This document shows, one piece after another, positions 24,348 to 32,849 of a DNA stretch of 64,000 nucleotides. Source of the stretch: Ramlibacter ginsenosidimutans (GTDB lineage Bacteria > Pseudomonadota > Gammaproteobacteria > Burkholderiales > Burkholderiaceae_C). A program made the position numbers and the translations under genes. The notes under the pieces were generated by a model. That model saw nothing but the letters and a program-made list of their open reading frames with translations, made no database searches and was not told where the DNA came from. The stretch lies in NCBI RefSeq assembly GCF_042678185.1, contig NZ_JBHUDQ010000030.1. One strand, written 5' to 3'. Position 1 is the stretch's first letter. Each line of letters begins with the position of its first letter.

Positions 24348-25931
24348 TCAACGATTCGCTTGGGCGGCGTGCTTGCGCAGGTCCATGCAAGGCGCGCGCG
24401 CGGCGGCCAGGGCCCCCAGCCCGGCGAACACTGCCAGGGCGCCGAAGACGATCCGGAACGCGTGCGCCACGTGTGCGGGGTCCAGGCCCTGCAGATGCAG
24501 GCTTTCGCCGATCGCGCTGCCTTGCGGGCGCAGCAGGATGAAGGCCAGCCCGCCGAACGCCGCGGTGCCGAGTGTCGCACCGGTGGACCGCGTGAGCGAC
24601 AGCAGGGCCGATGCCGCGCCCAGGCGCTCCCGCCCGGCGAGGATCTGGGTGGCGAGCTGCGCGCTCGGCATCACGGTGCCCAAGCCCAGGCCGCAGACGG
24701 CCGCCGCCACGGTGATGATCCACGGCACCGGCGGCAGCAGGGCCAGCGCCAGCACCGCGAGCGCAGCGGCGCCCATGCCCCAGGGCGGCAGCTTGCCGCT
24801 GATGCCGGTGCGGGCGCTCACGCGGCTGTTGAGGGTCGATCCCGCGACCAGGCCGCCCGTGAGCGGCAGCAGCTGCAGGCCGGCGTCGAGCGCGTTCGAG
24901 TGATGCGCCACCTGCAGGTAGATCGGCAGCAGGAACAGCAGGCCGAACATGGTGCCTGCGAAGGCAACGACGGAGGCGCAGATCCAGGGCACGCTCGGCA
25001 AGCGCAGGATGGCCAGGGGCAAAAAGGCGTTCGGATGGCGGCGCTGCTGGCCCGCGAGCAGGACGCCGGACACCAGCGCCACGGCGGCGAAGGCCGCGCT
25101 CGCGATCGACACGAAGGGGAAGCCATGGCCCACCTCGCCGAACCACAGGAGCGCGCTGGCCGCGCAGACCACGAACAGGGCGAAACCCGCGGGATCGTAC
25201 GGCGCGTGCCGCGCAGGCGATGGCTGGGGCTTGGGCAGGCGGGTGATCCGCCACGCGGCGAGCACGGCGAGCGGCAGGTTGGCGAGGAACAGCCAGCGCC
25301 AGTCGCCGTGGTGCACGACGAAGCCGCCGATCAAGGGTCCGCCGACGCTGGACACCGTGAAGATCAGCGCGAAGTAGCCCTGGTAGCGGGGCCGCTCCCA
25401 GGGCGGAACGAGTTCGCCGATCAGCGACTGCGACAGCACCATCAGGCCGCCGCCTCCGAGTCCCTGCAGCACGCGTGCCGCGATCAGCAGGCGCATGGTG
25501 GGCGCCACGGTGCAGGCCAGCGAGCCGAGTGCGAAGATCGTGAGGGCCAGCAGCATCACGTTGCGGCGGCCGAAGCGGTCACCGAGCCGTCCGTACAGCG
25601 GCGCCGTGATGGTCGCGGCGAGCAGGTAGCCCGCGGCGATCCAGGAGGTCTCGCTCAGCCCGCCCAGTTCCTGCGCGATGCGCGGCGTGGCGGTGACCAG
25701 CAGCGTCTGGTCCACCGCGCCCATGAACATGGGCAGCATCACCGCGCTGAACAGCGCGGTGAAGGTCGTCAGTTCGGTGGGCGCGGCCGTGGGCTGCTCG
25801 GCGGCCTGCGGGCCGAAGTGCGAGTCTTCGTGGCCCGTCGTCGAGGAAGGCAGGCTGCCCTCCGAGACCAGGTCCGGCGCCTCCGTGTCCGCAGCGTCGG
25901 CGGCCGCCTGGGTTTGCTCTTCTTCGCTCAC
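24348..25931 (-). CDS. MFS transporter, DHA2 (14-helix) drug-export type
   Basis: A 527-residue major-facilitator protein. After a hydrophilic N-terminal tail of about 55 residues come about 14 membrane helices. Family marks are MGAVDQTLLVTATPRIAQEL in helix 1, PLYGRLGDRFGRRNV (motif A), and ARVLQGLGGGGLMVLSQSLI (motif B/C region). The type is EmrB/QacA-like and exports hydrophobic or toxic compounds by proton antiport; the substrate is unknown. It is divergent from the aldo/keto reductase gene across 92 bases. Confidence 0.9.
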   Translation of the reverse strand: MSEEEQTQAAADAADTEAPDLVSEGSLPSSTTGHEDSHFGPQAAEQPTAAPTELTTFTALFSAVMLPMFMGAVDQTLLVTATPRIAQELGGLSETSWIAAGYLLAATITAPLYGRLGDRFGRRNVMLLALTIFALGSLACTVAPTMRLLIAARVLQGLGGGGLMVLSQSLIGELVPPWERPRYQGYFALIFTVSSVGGPLIGGFVVHHGDWRWLFLANLPLAVLAAWRITRLPKPQPSPARHAPYDPAGFALFVVCAASALLWFGEVGHGFPFVSIASAAFAAVALVSGVLLAGQQRRHPNAFLPLAILRLPSVPWICASVVAFAGTMFGLLFLLPIYLQVAHHSNALDAGLQLLPLTGGLVAGSTLNSRVSARTGISGKLPPWGMGAAALAVLALALLPPVPWIITVAAAVCGLGLGTVMPSAQLATQILAGRERLGAASALLSLTRSTGATLGTAAFGGLAFILLRPQGSAIGESLHLQGLDPAHVAHAFRIVFGALAVFAGLGALAAARAPCMDLRKHAAQANR

Positions 25932-26023
25932 CCGGCGATGCTACGCGAGCGGAACGCCGCTTGCAGCGAGGAGTCGGCGGGCTCCTACAGACATTCGCCG
26001 CAAACCTGACCGGAATCCAATCC

Positions 26024-26842
26024 ATGCACACGCGAACCATCCCTTCCACCGGCGAGCCGCTGCCCGTGATCGGCTGCGGGACCTACGTCGGCTTCGATCT
26101 CGCGCCGTCCGACCCGGCGTTCGCCGCCTTGCGCGGCGTGGTCTCGGCGCTGCTCGATGCGGGCGGCACCGTCCTGGACAGCTCGCCCATGTACGGCCAG
26201 GCCGAGGCGGCACTCGGACAGGTGCTGGCCGACACCGGCCTGCGGCCGCGCGCCTTCCTTGCCACCAAGGTGTGGACCAGCGGGCGCGCGGCGGGCCTGC
26301 GCGAGATGGAGAACTCGCTCCGCCTGCTGCGCACCGACACGCTGGACCTGATGCAGGTGCACAACCTGGTGGACTGGCGCACGCAGCTGGCGAGCGTGCG
26401 CGAGTGGCAGCGCGCGGGAAGGGTGCGCTACGCCGGCATCACGCACTACACGTCGTCCGCCTACGCGGAGGTCGAGGCCGTGGTGCGCAGCGAGCCGCTG
26501 GACTTCCTGCAGATCAACTACTCGGTGCAGGAGCGCGAGGCTGCGCACCGCCTGCTGCCGCTCGCGGCCGAGCGCGGCGTCGCGGTGCTCGTGAACCGGC
26601 CCTTCGGCGGCGGTGGCTTGATGCGGCGCCTGCGCAGCAAGCCCTTGCCGCCGTGGGCGGCGGAGATCGGCTGCACCACCTGGTCGCAAGTGCTGCTGAA
26701 GTTCGTGCTGTCGCATCCTGCCGTGACCTGCGTCATTCCCGGCAGCGGATCGCCGGAGCACATGGCGCAGAACGCGAACGCGGGCATGGGAGCCATTCCC
26801 GAATCGGCCTGGTGGGACGACAAGGCGAAGGCGTTCTCGTAG
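26024..26842 (+). CDS. Aldo/keto reductase
   Basis: A 272-residue (alpha/beta)8-barrel NADP-linked oxidoreductase. The catalytic tetrad is visible: Asp and Tyr in LDSSPMYG, Lys in LATKVWTSG and His in LMQVHNLVDW. The cofactor-binding C-terminal part has CVIPGSGSPEHMAQN. The start at MHTRTIPSTGEPLPVIG is chosen because the sequence upstream to 25961 has no family likeness. The stop codon TAG is formed by the first bases of a palindromic repeat, which could also end transcription. Confidence 0.9.
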   Translation: MHTRTIPSTGEPLPVIGCGTYVGFDLAPSDPAFAALRGVVSALLDAGGTVLDSSPMYGQAEAALGQVLADTGLRPRAFLATKVWTSGRAAGLREMENSLRLLRTDTLDLMQVHNLVDWRTQLASVREWQRAGRVRYAGITHYTSSAYAEVEAVVRSEPLDFLQINYSVQEREAAHRLLPLAAERGVAVLVNRPFGGGGLMRRLRSKPLPPWAAEIGCTTWSQVLLKFVLSHPAVTCVIPGSGSPEHMAQNANAGMGAIPESAWWDDKAKAFS

Positions 26843-26925
26843 GCTGGTGGTGAGCCGCAGGCGAACCCCAGCTCGCTGCGCTACGCTGGATCGCTGGGGT
26901 TCGCGTTGCTCACCGCCAGCCTACG
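26839..26925. repeat. Palindromic repeat, gtaggctgg family, copy 1
   Basis: The outer arms gtaggctggtggtgagc and gctcaccgccagcctac are 17 bases with one mismatch. Inner arms gcgaaccccagc and gctggggttcgc pair as well, so nearly the whole 87 bases fold into one long hairpin. The stop of the aldo/keto reductase (26840-26842) is inside the left arm. A second copy begins 31 bases later. It probably acts as a terminator or mRNA-end protector. Confidence 0.8.
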
Positions 26926-26956
26926 ACACCCGGACACGGGGAGTGAAGCGAAAACT

Positions 26957-27043
26957 GTAGGCTGGTGGTGAGCCGCAGGCGAACCCCAGCTCGCGGCGGT
27001 CCGCCGGATCGCCAGGGTTCGCGTCGCTCCCTGCCAGCCTATG
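26957..27043. repeat. Palindromic repeat, gtaggctgg family, copy 2
   Basis: This is the same left arm as copy 1, with the right arm degenerate (ccagcctatga). The left half is identical to copy 1 over about 40 bases. The TAG stop of the oppositely oriented oxidoreductase (27041-27039, minus strand) lies in its right arm. Both converging genes thus end inside a copy of the same element. Confidence 0.78.
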
Positions 27044-30000
27044 ACGACGCAACGCTCGTGACGGCAATGCCGCGGATCTGCCCCGCCTCGCGCCTGGCCT
27101 CCGGCCGCGGATAGGTCGCCGGGTCGAACCGGTGCAGCAGCTCCGCCTCGCGCACGCGCGCCAGCACGACGTTGGCGAGCTTCACGTGGCCGTAGCCGCG
27201 CATCGAGAGCGGCAGGGCCGCGATGTCGGTCGCGGTCTTGATGCGTGAAGCATCCAGCGCGGGCAGAAGCGCCTCGATGCGCGCGCGGTAGGCCGCGACC
27301 AGTTCGCGTTCCAGTCGCCGCTCCGCCGTGCGGCCGAAGAGGTCGAGCGCCGTGCCGCGCAGGCGGCGGCCTTGCGCCAGCAGCTTCATGAAGGGCAGCA
27401 TCCAGCCGCCCAGGCGCACCTTCCTCGGCGCCTGTCCCGCGCGGGCCCGGCTGATCACCGGCGGCGCCATGTAGAACTCCAGCTGCACCTGCCCCTGGAA
27501 CTGCTGCTTGAGCGAGCGGACGAACTCGCCGTCGGTGTAGAGCCGCGCCACCTCGTATTCGTCCTTGTACGCCATCAGCTTGAGCAAGGCCTGGGCCACC
27601 GTGCGCGTGAAGGGCAGGCTGGCGTCCGCGCCCAGCGCCTGCTCGCGCGTACGCACCTTCGCGACGAAGTCCGCATAACGGCGTGCGTAGGCCGCATCCT
27701 GGTACGCGGTGAGGTGCGCCATGCCTCGCGAGACGATCGCGTCCAGCGTGTCGGGCGCAGGAGCTTGCACCGCCTCGCCGCGCAGCAAGGCCGCGATGGC
27801 CTCCGGCTCGGCGGCGGCCAGCCGGCCGAGCGAGAGCGCCAGCTTGTTCTGGTCCACCGCCACACCATTGAGTTCGATCGCGCGCAGCAGCGCTTCCAGG
27901 CTCAGGGGCACCAGCGCCCGCTGCCACGCAGCGCCCAGTGCCACGATGTTGGAGAAGATCGAGTCGCCCAGGAAGGCCTCGGCGAGCGCCTGCGCGTCCA
28001 GCGTCTCGACGCGCTCCGCGCCCGCGGCGAAGCGCAGCTTCTCCAGCAGTTGCGGCACCTTCAGCGACGCATCGGGATTGCGTAGGCTTTCGGCCACCGG
28101 CACTTCGTGCGTGTTGGCGAGGATGCGCGTGCGGCCGTGGCGCACGGTGGCGAGCGCATCGGGCGATGCGCCCACCACGAGGTCGCAGGCGAGCAGGGCA
28201 TCGGCCTGCTGCGTGTCGATGCGCACCTGGTTCAGCCGCTCCGCGCGATCGGCGAAGCGCACGAAGCTCAGGACCGAGCCGCCCTTCTGCGCGAAGCCCA
28301 TGAAGTCCAGCACGCTGGCGCTCTTGCCTTCCAGGTGCGCGGCCATCGCGACCAGCGCGCCGACGGTGACCACCCCCGTGCCGCCGACGCCGGTCACCAG
28401 CAGGTCGTACGGGCCGGTCCAGGTGTGCGCAGCGGGACGGGGCAGCGCCGCGACCCGCCTCTGGAAGTCGTCGGCGCTCTCCGCGAGGGCGCCGGCGCGC
28501 TTGCGCGGCTGGCCACCCAGCACGCCCACGAAGCTCGGACAGAAGCCCTTGGCGCAGGAGTAGTCCTTGTTGCAACTGCTCTGGTCGATCTTGCGCTTGC
28601 GGCCGAGGGGCGTTTCCAGCGGCTGCACCGCGACGCAATTGCTCTGCACCGAGCAGTCGCCGCAGCCCTCGCAGACGCGGTCATTGATGAACAGGCGCCG
28701 CGCCGGATCCACCAGCTCCCCCTTCTTGCGCCGCCGCCGCTTTTCCGCCGCGCAGGTCTGCTCGTAGATCAGCACCGTCACGCCGGGCATCTCGCGCAAG
28801 CGCCGCTGCACGGCGTCGAGTTCGGCGCGGTCGTGGAACTCGGTCCCGGCCGGGAAGCGGTTGCGGATGGCGTCGTACTTGCCGATGGCGTCCGAGAGCA
28901 CGACGACCTTCTTCACGCCCTCGGCCTCCACCTGCCGCGCGATGCCGTCGACGCTGATGATGCCGTCCACCGGCTGGCCGCCGGTCATGGCGACGGCATC
29001 GTTGAAGAGGATCTTGTAGGTGAGCGTGGCGCGCGCCGCGACGGCCTGGCGGATCGCGAGATAGCCCGAGTGGTAGTAGGTGCCGTCGCCCAGGTTCTGG
29101 AAGACGTGCGGCACCTTCGTGAACATCGCGTGCGAGACCCAGTCGACCCCTTCGCCGCCCATCTGGATCAGGCCTTCGGTGTCGCGGTCCATCCAGCTCG
29201 CCATGAAGTGGCAGCCGATGCCGGCCTGCGCGTGCGAACCCTCGGGCACCTTGGTCGAGGTGTTGTGCGGGCAGCCGGCGCAGAAGTAGGGCAGGCGCTT
29301 GACGCTGTCGCTCTCGTTGGAGAGCAGCCCGGGCAGCGTGAAGTCGCGCACGAGGTGGCGCCGGTCGAGGTCGGGGAAATGACCCACCAGCCATTGCGCG
29401 ACGATCTCGATCAGGCGCGACGGCCGCAGTTCGCCGAGCGCGGAGACCAGCGGGCGCTCGTGTGCGTCGCGCTTGCCGACGATCACGGGCCGCTCCGCCG
29501 CGTTGTAGAACAGCGAGCGCAGCTGCTCCTCGACCACCGGCCCCTTCTCCTCGATCACCAGCACTTCCTGCAGGCCTTGCGCGAACGCCTGCATGCGCGT
29601 CGGTTCGATGGGATAGGTCAGGCCCAGCTTGTAGATGCGCACGCCGTGCGCGGCGAGCGTCTCGAGCGGAATGTCCAGGCGGCGCAGGACTTCCATGAAG
29701 TCGTAGTGCGCCTTGCCGGCGGTGACGATGCCCACGCGCGCACCCTCGCTCGCGACGACGTGCCGGTCGATGCTGTTCACGCGCGCGAAGGCGCGCACGG
29801 CGTCCAGCTTGGCGTGCAGTCGCTGCTCGATGGTGAGCGAGGGCAGGTCGGGCCAGCGGTAGTGCAGGCCGCCCGCGGGCGGCACGTACCCGGTGACCTG
29901 GCGCACCGTGTCCGCGTCCTGCCAGGCGGCCACTCGCGCGTTGACCAGGTCGAGGTCCACGGTCGCCGCGCTTTCGACTACTTCGGACAGGGCGGTGAAG

Positions 30001-30626
30001 CCGACCCAGTTGCCGGAGAAGCGGGACAGCGCCCAGCCGTAGAGGCCGAACTCCAGGTACTCCGCGACGTTCGCCGGCGACACGATGGGCGCGTGCATGG
30101 CCTGGAAGGCCTGGTCGCTCTGGTGCGGCATCGACGAGGACACGCAGCCGTGGTCGTCGCCCGCCACCATCAGCACGCCCCCATGCGGCGAGGCGCCATA
30201 CGCGTTGCCGTGCTTGAGGGCGTCGCCCGCGCGATCCACGCCCGGGCCCTTGCCGTACCAGAGCGCGAACACGCCGGTACAGGTGCGCTCGGGATCCGCC
30301 TCCACGCGCTGCGTGCCCAGCACCGCGGTGGCGCCGAGTTCCTCGTTGATGGCAGGCAGGAAGCGCAGCCCTGCCTGCTCGAACTTCTTGCCGGCTTTCC
30401 ACACGGCCTGGTCGACCATGCCCAGCGGCGAGCCGCGGTAGCCGCTGATGAAGCCGCGCGTGTCCAGGCCGGCGGCCGCATCGCGCTGCCGCTGCATCAG
30501 CATGAGGCGGACCAGCGCCTGGGTGCCCGTGAGGTAGATGGACCCGCCGTTCGCCCACAAGCTGTCGCTCAGCTGGTAGTCGGGTCGGACGATGGGTGCG
30601 GCGAGGTCTGCTGCGGTGGCGGCCAT
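27039..30626 (-). CDS. Fused indolepyruvate/arylpyruvate ferredoxin oxidoreductase (IorA-IorB type)
   Basis: A 1195-residue thiamine-diphosphate enzyme that oxidatively decarboxylates arylpyruvates to aryl-acetyl-CoA. The N-terminal TPP/CoA part starts near GTQALVRLMLMQ. An iron-sulfur region lies at about residues 645-700, with CEGCGDCSVQSNC and later DYSCAKGFCPSF. The gamma-type domain starts at about residue 735 with LLVTGVGGTGVVTVG, and a C-terminal DUF6537-like region follows. Fusion of both subunits in one chain is usual in Proteobacteria. The substrate may be indolepyruvate, phenylpyruvate or another 2-oxoacid. It is divergent from an Lrp regulator and next to paaABCDE, so a phenylalanine or tryptophan route is suggested. 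Confidence 0.92.
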   Translation of the reverse strand: MAATAADLAAPIVRPDYQLSDSLWANGGSIYLTGTQALVRLMLMQRQRDAAAGLDTRGFISGYRGSPLGMVDQAVWKAGKKFEQAGLRFLPAINEELGATAVLGTQRVEADPERTCTGVFALWYGKGPGVDRAGDALKHGNAYGASPHGGVLMVAGDDHGCVSSSMPHQSDQAFQAMHAPIVSPANVAEYLEFGLYGWALSRFSGNWVGFTALSEVVESAATVDLDLVNARVAAWQDADTVRQVTGYVPPAGGLHYRWPDLPSLTIEQRLHAKLDAVRAFARVNSIDRHVVASEGARVGIVTAGKAHYDFMEVLRRLDIPLETLAAHGVRIYKLGLTYPIEPTRMQAFAQGLQEVLVIEEKGPVVEEQLRSLFYNAAERPVIVGKRDAHERPLVSALGELRPSRLIEIVAQWLVGHFPDLDRRHLVRDFTLPGLLSNESDSVKRLPYFCAGCPHNTSTKVPEGSHAQAGIGCHFMASWMDRDTEGLIQMGGEGVDWVSHAMFTKVPHVFQNLGDGTYYHSGYLAIRQAVAARATLTYKILFNDAVAMTGGQPVDGIISVDGIARQVEAEGVKKVVVLSDAIGKYDAIRNRFPAGTEFHDRAELDAVQRRLREMPGVTVLIYEQTCAAEKRRRRKKGELVDPARRLFINDRVCEGCGDCSVQSNCVAVQPLETPLGRKRKIDQSSCNKDYSCAKGFCPSFVGVLGGQPRKRAGALAESADDFQRRVAALPRPAAHTWTGPYDLLVTGVGGTGVVTVGALVAMAAHLEGKSASVLDFMGFAQKGGSVLSFVRFADRAERLNQVRIDTQQADALLACDLVVGASPDALATVRHGRTRILANTHEVPVAESLRNPDASLKVPQLLEKLRFAAGAERVETLDAQALAEAFLGDSIFSNIVALGAAWQRALVPLSLEALLRAIELNGVAVDQNKLALSLGRLAAAEPEAIAALLRGEAVQAPAPDTLDAIVSRGMAHLTAYQDAAYARRYADFVAKVRTREQALGADASLPFTRTVAQALLKLMAYKDEYEVARLYTDGEFVRSLKQQFQGQVQLEFYMAPPVISRARAGQAPRKVRLGGWMLPFMKLLAQGRRLRGTALDLFGRTAERRLERELVAAYRARIEALLPALDASRIKTATDIAALPLSMRGYGHVKLANVVLARVREAELLHRFDPATYPRPEARREAGQIRGIAVTSVASS

Positions 30627-30740
30627 GGTGTTTGTCTCCCGGAGCAGAGCTTAGGGTGAGCGGCGGAAAAAGTGCTTCCTCTTTTCTCCAGGAACGCTGG
30701 CCCGCGAGAATTTCCTTCTCGCATCCAGCAGAATCGGGGA

Positions 30741-31250
30741 ATGGAACAACTCGACCGCCATGACGTGCTGCTGCTGTCCGAGCTGCAGCGCGACGCGCGC
30801 CAGACCGTGCAGCAACTCGCCGAGGCCGTCGGCCTGTCCAGCACGCCCTGCTGGAAACGCGTGAAGGAGATGGAGGCCACCGGCATCATCCGCGGCTACA
30901 CGGCGCTGGTGGACCGCGAGAAGGTCGGGCTGGCGCTGTGCGTGCTGGCGGAGGTGAACCTCACCCGGCACAACGAGGACGACGTGCGCCGCTTCGAGCA
31001 GGCCGTCGCCACGGCGCCGCAGATCGTGAGCTGCTACGCGACCACCGGCCAGGCCGACTACGTGATCAAGGTGCTGGTGCCGGACATCAAGAGCTACGAG
31101 ACCTTCCTGCACGAAACCGCGTTCAAGCTGCCGGGGGTGACGCACGTGCGCTCCAGCGTCGTGCTCAAGGAAGTGAAGGCGGAGACGCGGCTGCCGCTGG
31201 AGGGTGGCGGCGCGCAACCGGTGGCGCGCCGGCGGATACGCCGCGCCTGA
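30741..31250 (+). CDS. Lrp/AsnC-family transcriptional regulator
   Basis: A 169-residue regulator. The N-terminal winged helix-turn-helix (residues 1-60) includes LDRHDVLLLSELQRDARQTV and LSSTPCWKRVKEMEATG. The C-terminal AsnC/RAM domain has ATTGQADYVIKVLVPDI, the ligand-binding and oligomerisation part. It is divergent from the arylpyruvate oxidoreductase with 114 bases between starts, so it most likely controls that gene, with an amino acid or 2-oxoacid as effector (inference). Confidence 0.92.
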   Translation: MEQLDRHDVLLLSELQRDARQTVQQLAEAVGLSSTPCWKRVKEMEATGIIRGYTALVDREKVGLALCVLAEVNLTRHNEDDVRRFEQAVATAPQIVSCYATTGQADYVIKVLVPDIKSYETFLHETAFKLPGVTHVRSSVVLKEVKAETRLPLEGGGAQPVARRRIRRA

Positions 31251-31327
31251 GCGCCGAAGCCGCAAGGCAGAGCAACGTTCCTTAGCTCCGCGACGCGGCG
31301 GATGCGGGCGACGTCCCTGCGCCCAGC

Positions 31328-31356
31328 TTGCGCGAAGCGCGGCCAGACTCTATCAT
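31328..31356 (+). promoter_or_regulatory. Sigma-70-type promoter of the paa operon
   Basis: ttgcgc (31328-31333) and tatcat (31351-31356) are separated by 17 bases, a good -35/-10 pair. Transcription would start around 31363, 34 bases before the paaA ATG, within the palindrome at 31357-31370. That placement suits repression by blocking initiation. Confidence 0.6.
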
Positions 31357-31370
31357 CGACCGATCGGTCG
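31357..31370. promoter_or_regulatory. PaaR (TetR-family) operator
   Basis: cgaccgatcggtcg is a perfect 14-base palindrome, extended to ggt on the right side (31371-31372). TetR-type PaaR repressors of phenylacetate genes in betaproteobacteria bind accgaccg-type palindromes like this one. It overlaps the predicted transcription start of paaA, and the operon encodes a TetR repressor as its last gene, which fits autoregulation relieved by phenylacetyl-CoA. Confidence 0.72.
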
Positions 31371-31396
31371 GTAAAAGATCCGGCCCAGGAGACCGC

Positions 31397-32404
31397 ATGT
31401 ACACGCAGGCCATGGACACGCAGGGCAAGGACGGCGAGGCGCGCAAGCCGGTTCGGTCCGCCGAGGAGATGCAGGGCGAGGAGCGCTTCGAGGAGCGCAT
31501 CGCCTCGGGCGAATTCATCGAGCCCAAGGACTGGATGCCGGACCACTATCGCAAGACGCTGGTGCGGCAGATCAGCCAGCACGCGCATTCGGAGATCGTC
31601 GGCATGCTGCCGGAGGGCAACTGGATCACGCGCGCCCCCACGCTCAAACGCAAGGCGATCCTGCTCGCGAAGGTGCAGGACGAAGGCGGCCATGGCCTCT
31701 ATCTCTATTCCGCCGCCGAGACTCTGGGCACCTCGCGCGACCAGATGCTGGAAGCGCTGCACAGCGGCAAGGCGAAGTACAGCTCGATCTTCAACTACCC
31801 GACGCTCACCTGGGCCGATGTCGGCGTGGTCGGCTGGCTGGTGGATGGGGCGGCCATCATGAACCAGGTGCCGATCTGCCGCTGCAGCTACGGGCCGTAT
31901 GCGCGGGCGATGATCCGCATCTGCCGCGAGGAGAGCTTCCACCAGCGGCAGGGCTACGAGAGCCTGCTCACGATGATGCGCGAGGGCACCGATGCGCAGC
32001 GAGCGATGGTGCAGGACGCGGTGAACCGCTGGTGGTGGCCGTCGATCATGATGTTCGGCCCGCCGGACGACCAGTCGCCCAACACGGCGCAGTCCATGCG
32101 CTGGGGCATCAAGCGCGTCTCCAACGACGACCTGCGCCAGCGCTTCGTGGACGCGACGGTGCAGCAAGCCGAGGTGCTGGGCGTGACGCTGCCCGACCCC
32201 GAGCTCAAGTGGAACGAGCAGCGCGAGCACTACGACTTCGGCGCCATCGACTGGTCCGAATTCTGGAACGTCATCGCCGGCAACGGCCCCTGCAACCGCG
32301 AGCGCCTCGCCGCCCGCGTGGACGCATGGGAAGACGGCGCCTGGGTGCGCGACGCCGCGATGGCGTATGCGCGCAAGCAGCAGGGCGAAGCCAAGGCCGC
32401 GTGA
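31397..32404 (+). CDS. paaA: 1,2-phenylacetyl-CoA epoxidase, catalytic subunit PaaA
   Basis: A 335-residue di-iron oxygenase subunit that epoxidises the ring of phenylacetyl-CoA. Ligand motifs are QDEGGHG and REESFHQRQG, with HAHSEIVGMLPEGNW for the remaining site. Length and motifs are full and intact. It is first in the order paaA-paaB-paaC-paaD-paaE-paaR, behind a promoter with a TetR operator. A palindromic repeat separates it from paaB, so its message could be processed apart from the rest. Confidence 0.97.
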   Translation: MYTQAMDTQGKDGEARKPVRSAEEMQGEERFEERIASGEFIEPKDWMPDHYRKTLVRQISQHAHSEIVGMLPEGNWITRAPTLKRKAILLAKVQDEGGHGLYLYSAAETLGTSRDQMLEALHSGKAKYSSIFNYPTLTWADVGVVGWLVDGAAIMNQVPICRCSYGPYARAMIRICREESFHQRQGYESLLTMMREGTDAQRAMVQDAVNRWWWPSIMMFGPPDDQSPNTAQSMRWGIKRVSNDDLRQRFVDATVQQAEVLGVTLPDPELKWNEQREHYDFGAIDWSEFWNVIAGNGPCNRERLAARVDAWEDGAWVRDAAMAYARKQQGEAKAA

Positions 32405-32416
32405 GCGCTGGCAGGT

Positions 32417-32519
32417 GAACGCAGAGGACGCAAAGGTGACGCAGAGTTCGCAGAGAAGACATTCATGAGGATGGCTGTCCTTTTGCGTCCTCTGCGAAAC
32501 CTCTGCGTCCTCTGCGTTC
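32417..32519. repeat. Intergenic palindromic repeat, cgcagagg type, copy 2, inside the paa operon
   Basis: Units gaacgcagag, gacgcaaagg, tgacgcagag and ttcgcagag are followed by a core with agaagacattcatgaggat. Inverted units tgcgtcc, tctgcgaaac, ctctgcgtcc and tctgcgttc close the element. The two ends are near-perfect reverse complements (gaacgcagaggacgc / gcgtcctctgcgttc). It fills most of the 143 bases between paaA and paaB, an unusual place for a strong hairpin. Confidence 0.8.
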
Positions 32520-32547
32520 CCTTCTTCGATCAGAAAGGTGTCACAAG

Positions 32548-32841
32548 ATGAGCAACGTGAACAACGAATGGCCCCTGTGGGAAGTGTTCGTGCGCAGCAA
32601 GACGGGGCTGGACCACAAGCATTGCGGCAGCCTGCATGCGGTGGATGCGAAGATGGCGATCCAGATGGCGCGCGATGTCTATACGCGGCGGCAGGAAGGC
32701 ACCAGCGTGTGGGTCGTGCGGTCCGACCAGATCGTCGCCAGCGATCCCGGCGAGAAGGCCATGTACTTCGACCCGATGGAAGACAAGGTGTACCGCCACC
32801 CGACCTTCTACCAGCTGCCCGAGTCCGTGGACCACATGTGA
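32548..32841 (+). CDS. paaB: 1,2-phenylacetyl-CoA epoxidase subunit PaaB
   Basis: A 97-residue small subunit matching the whole PaaB family, with EWPLWEVFVRSKTGLDHKHC near the start and GEKAMYFDPMEDKVYRHPTF near the end. It bridges PaaAC heterodimers in the epoxidase complex. The start lies 143 bases after paaA because of the intervening repeat; the next gene starts 8 bases after its stop. Confidence 0.96.
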   Translation: MSNVNNEWPLWEVFVRSKTGLDHKHCGSLHAVDAKMAIQMARDVYTRRQEGTSVWVVRSDQIVASDPGEKAMYFDPMEDKVYRHPTFYQLPESVDHM

Positions 32842-32849
32842 GCGCCGCC

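Noticed and set aside
32417..32519. CRISPR array
   Set aside because: The repeat units are about 9 bases, point inward from both sides and have no spacers of constant length. No cas genes are present.
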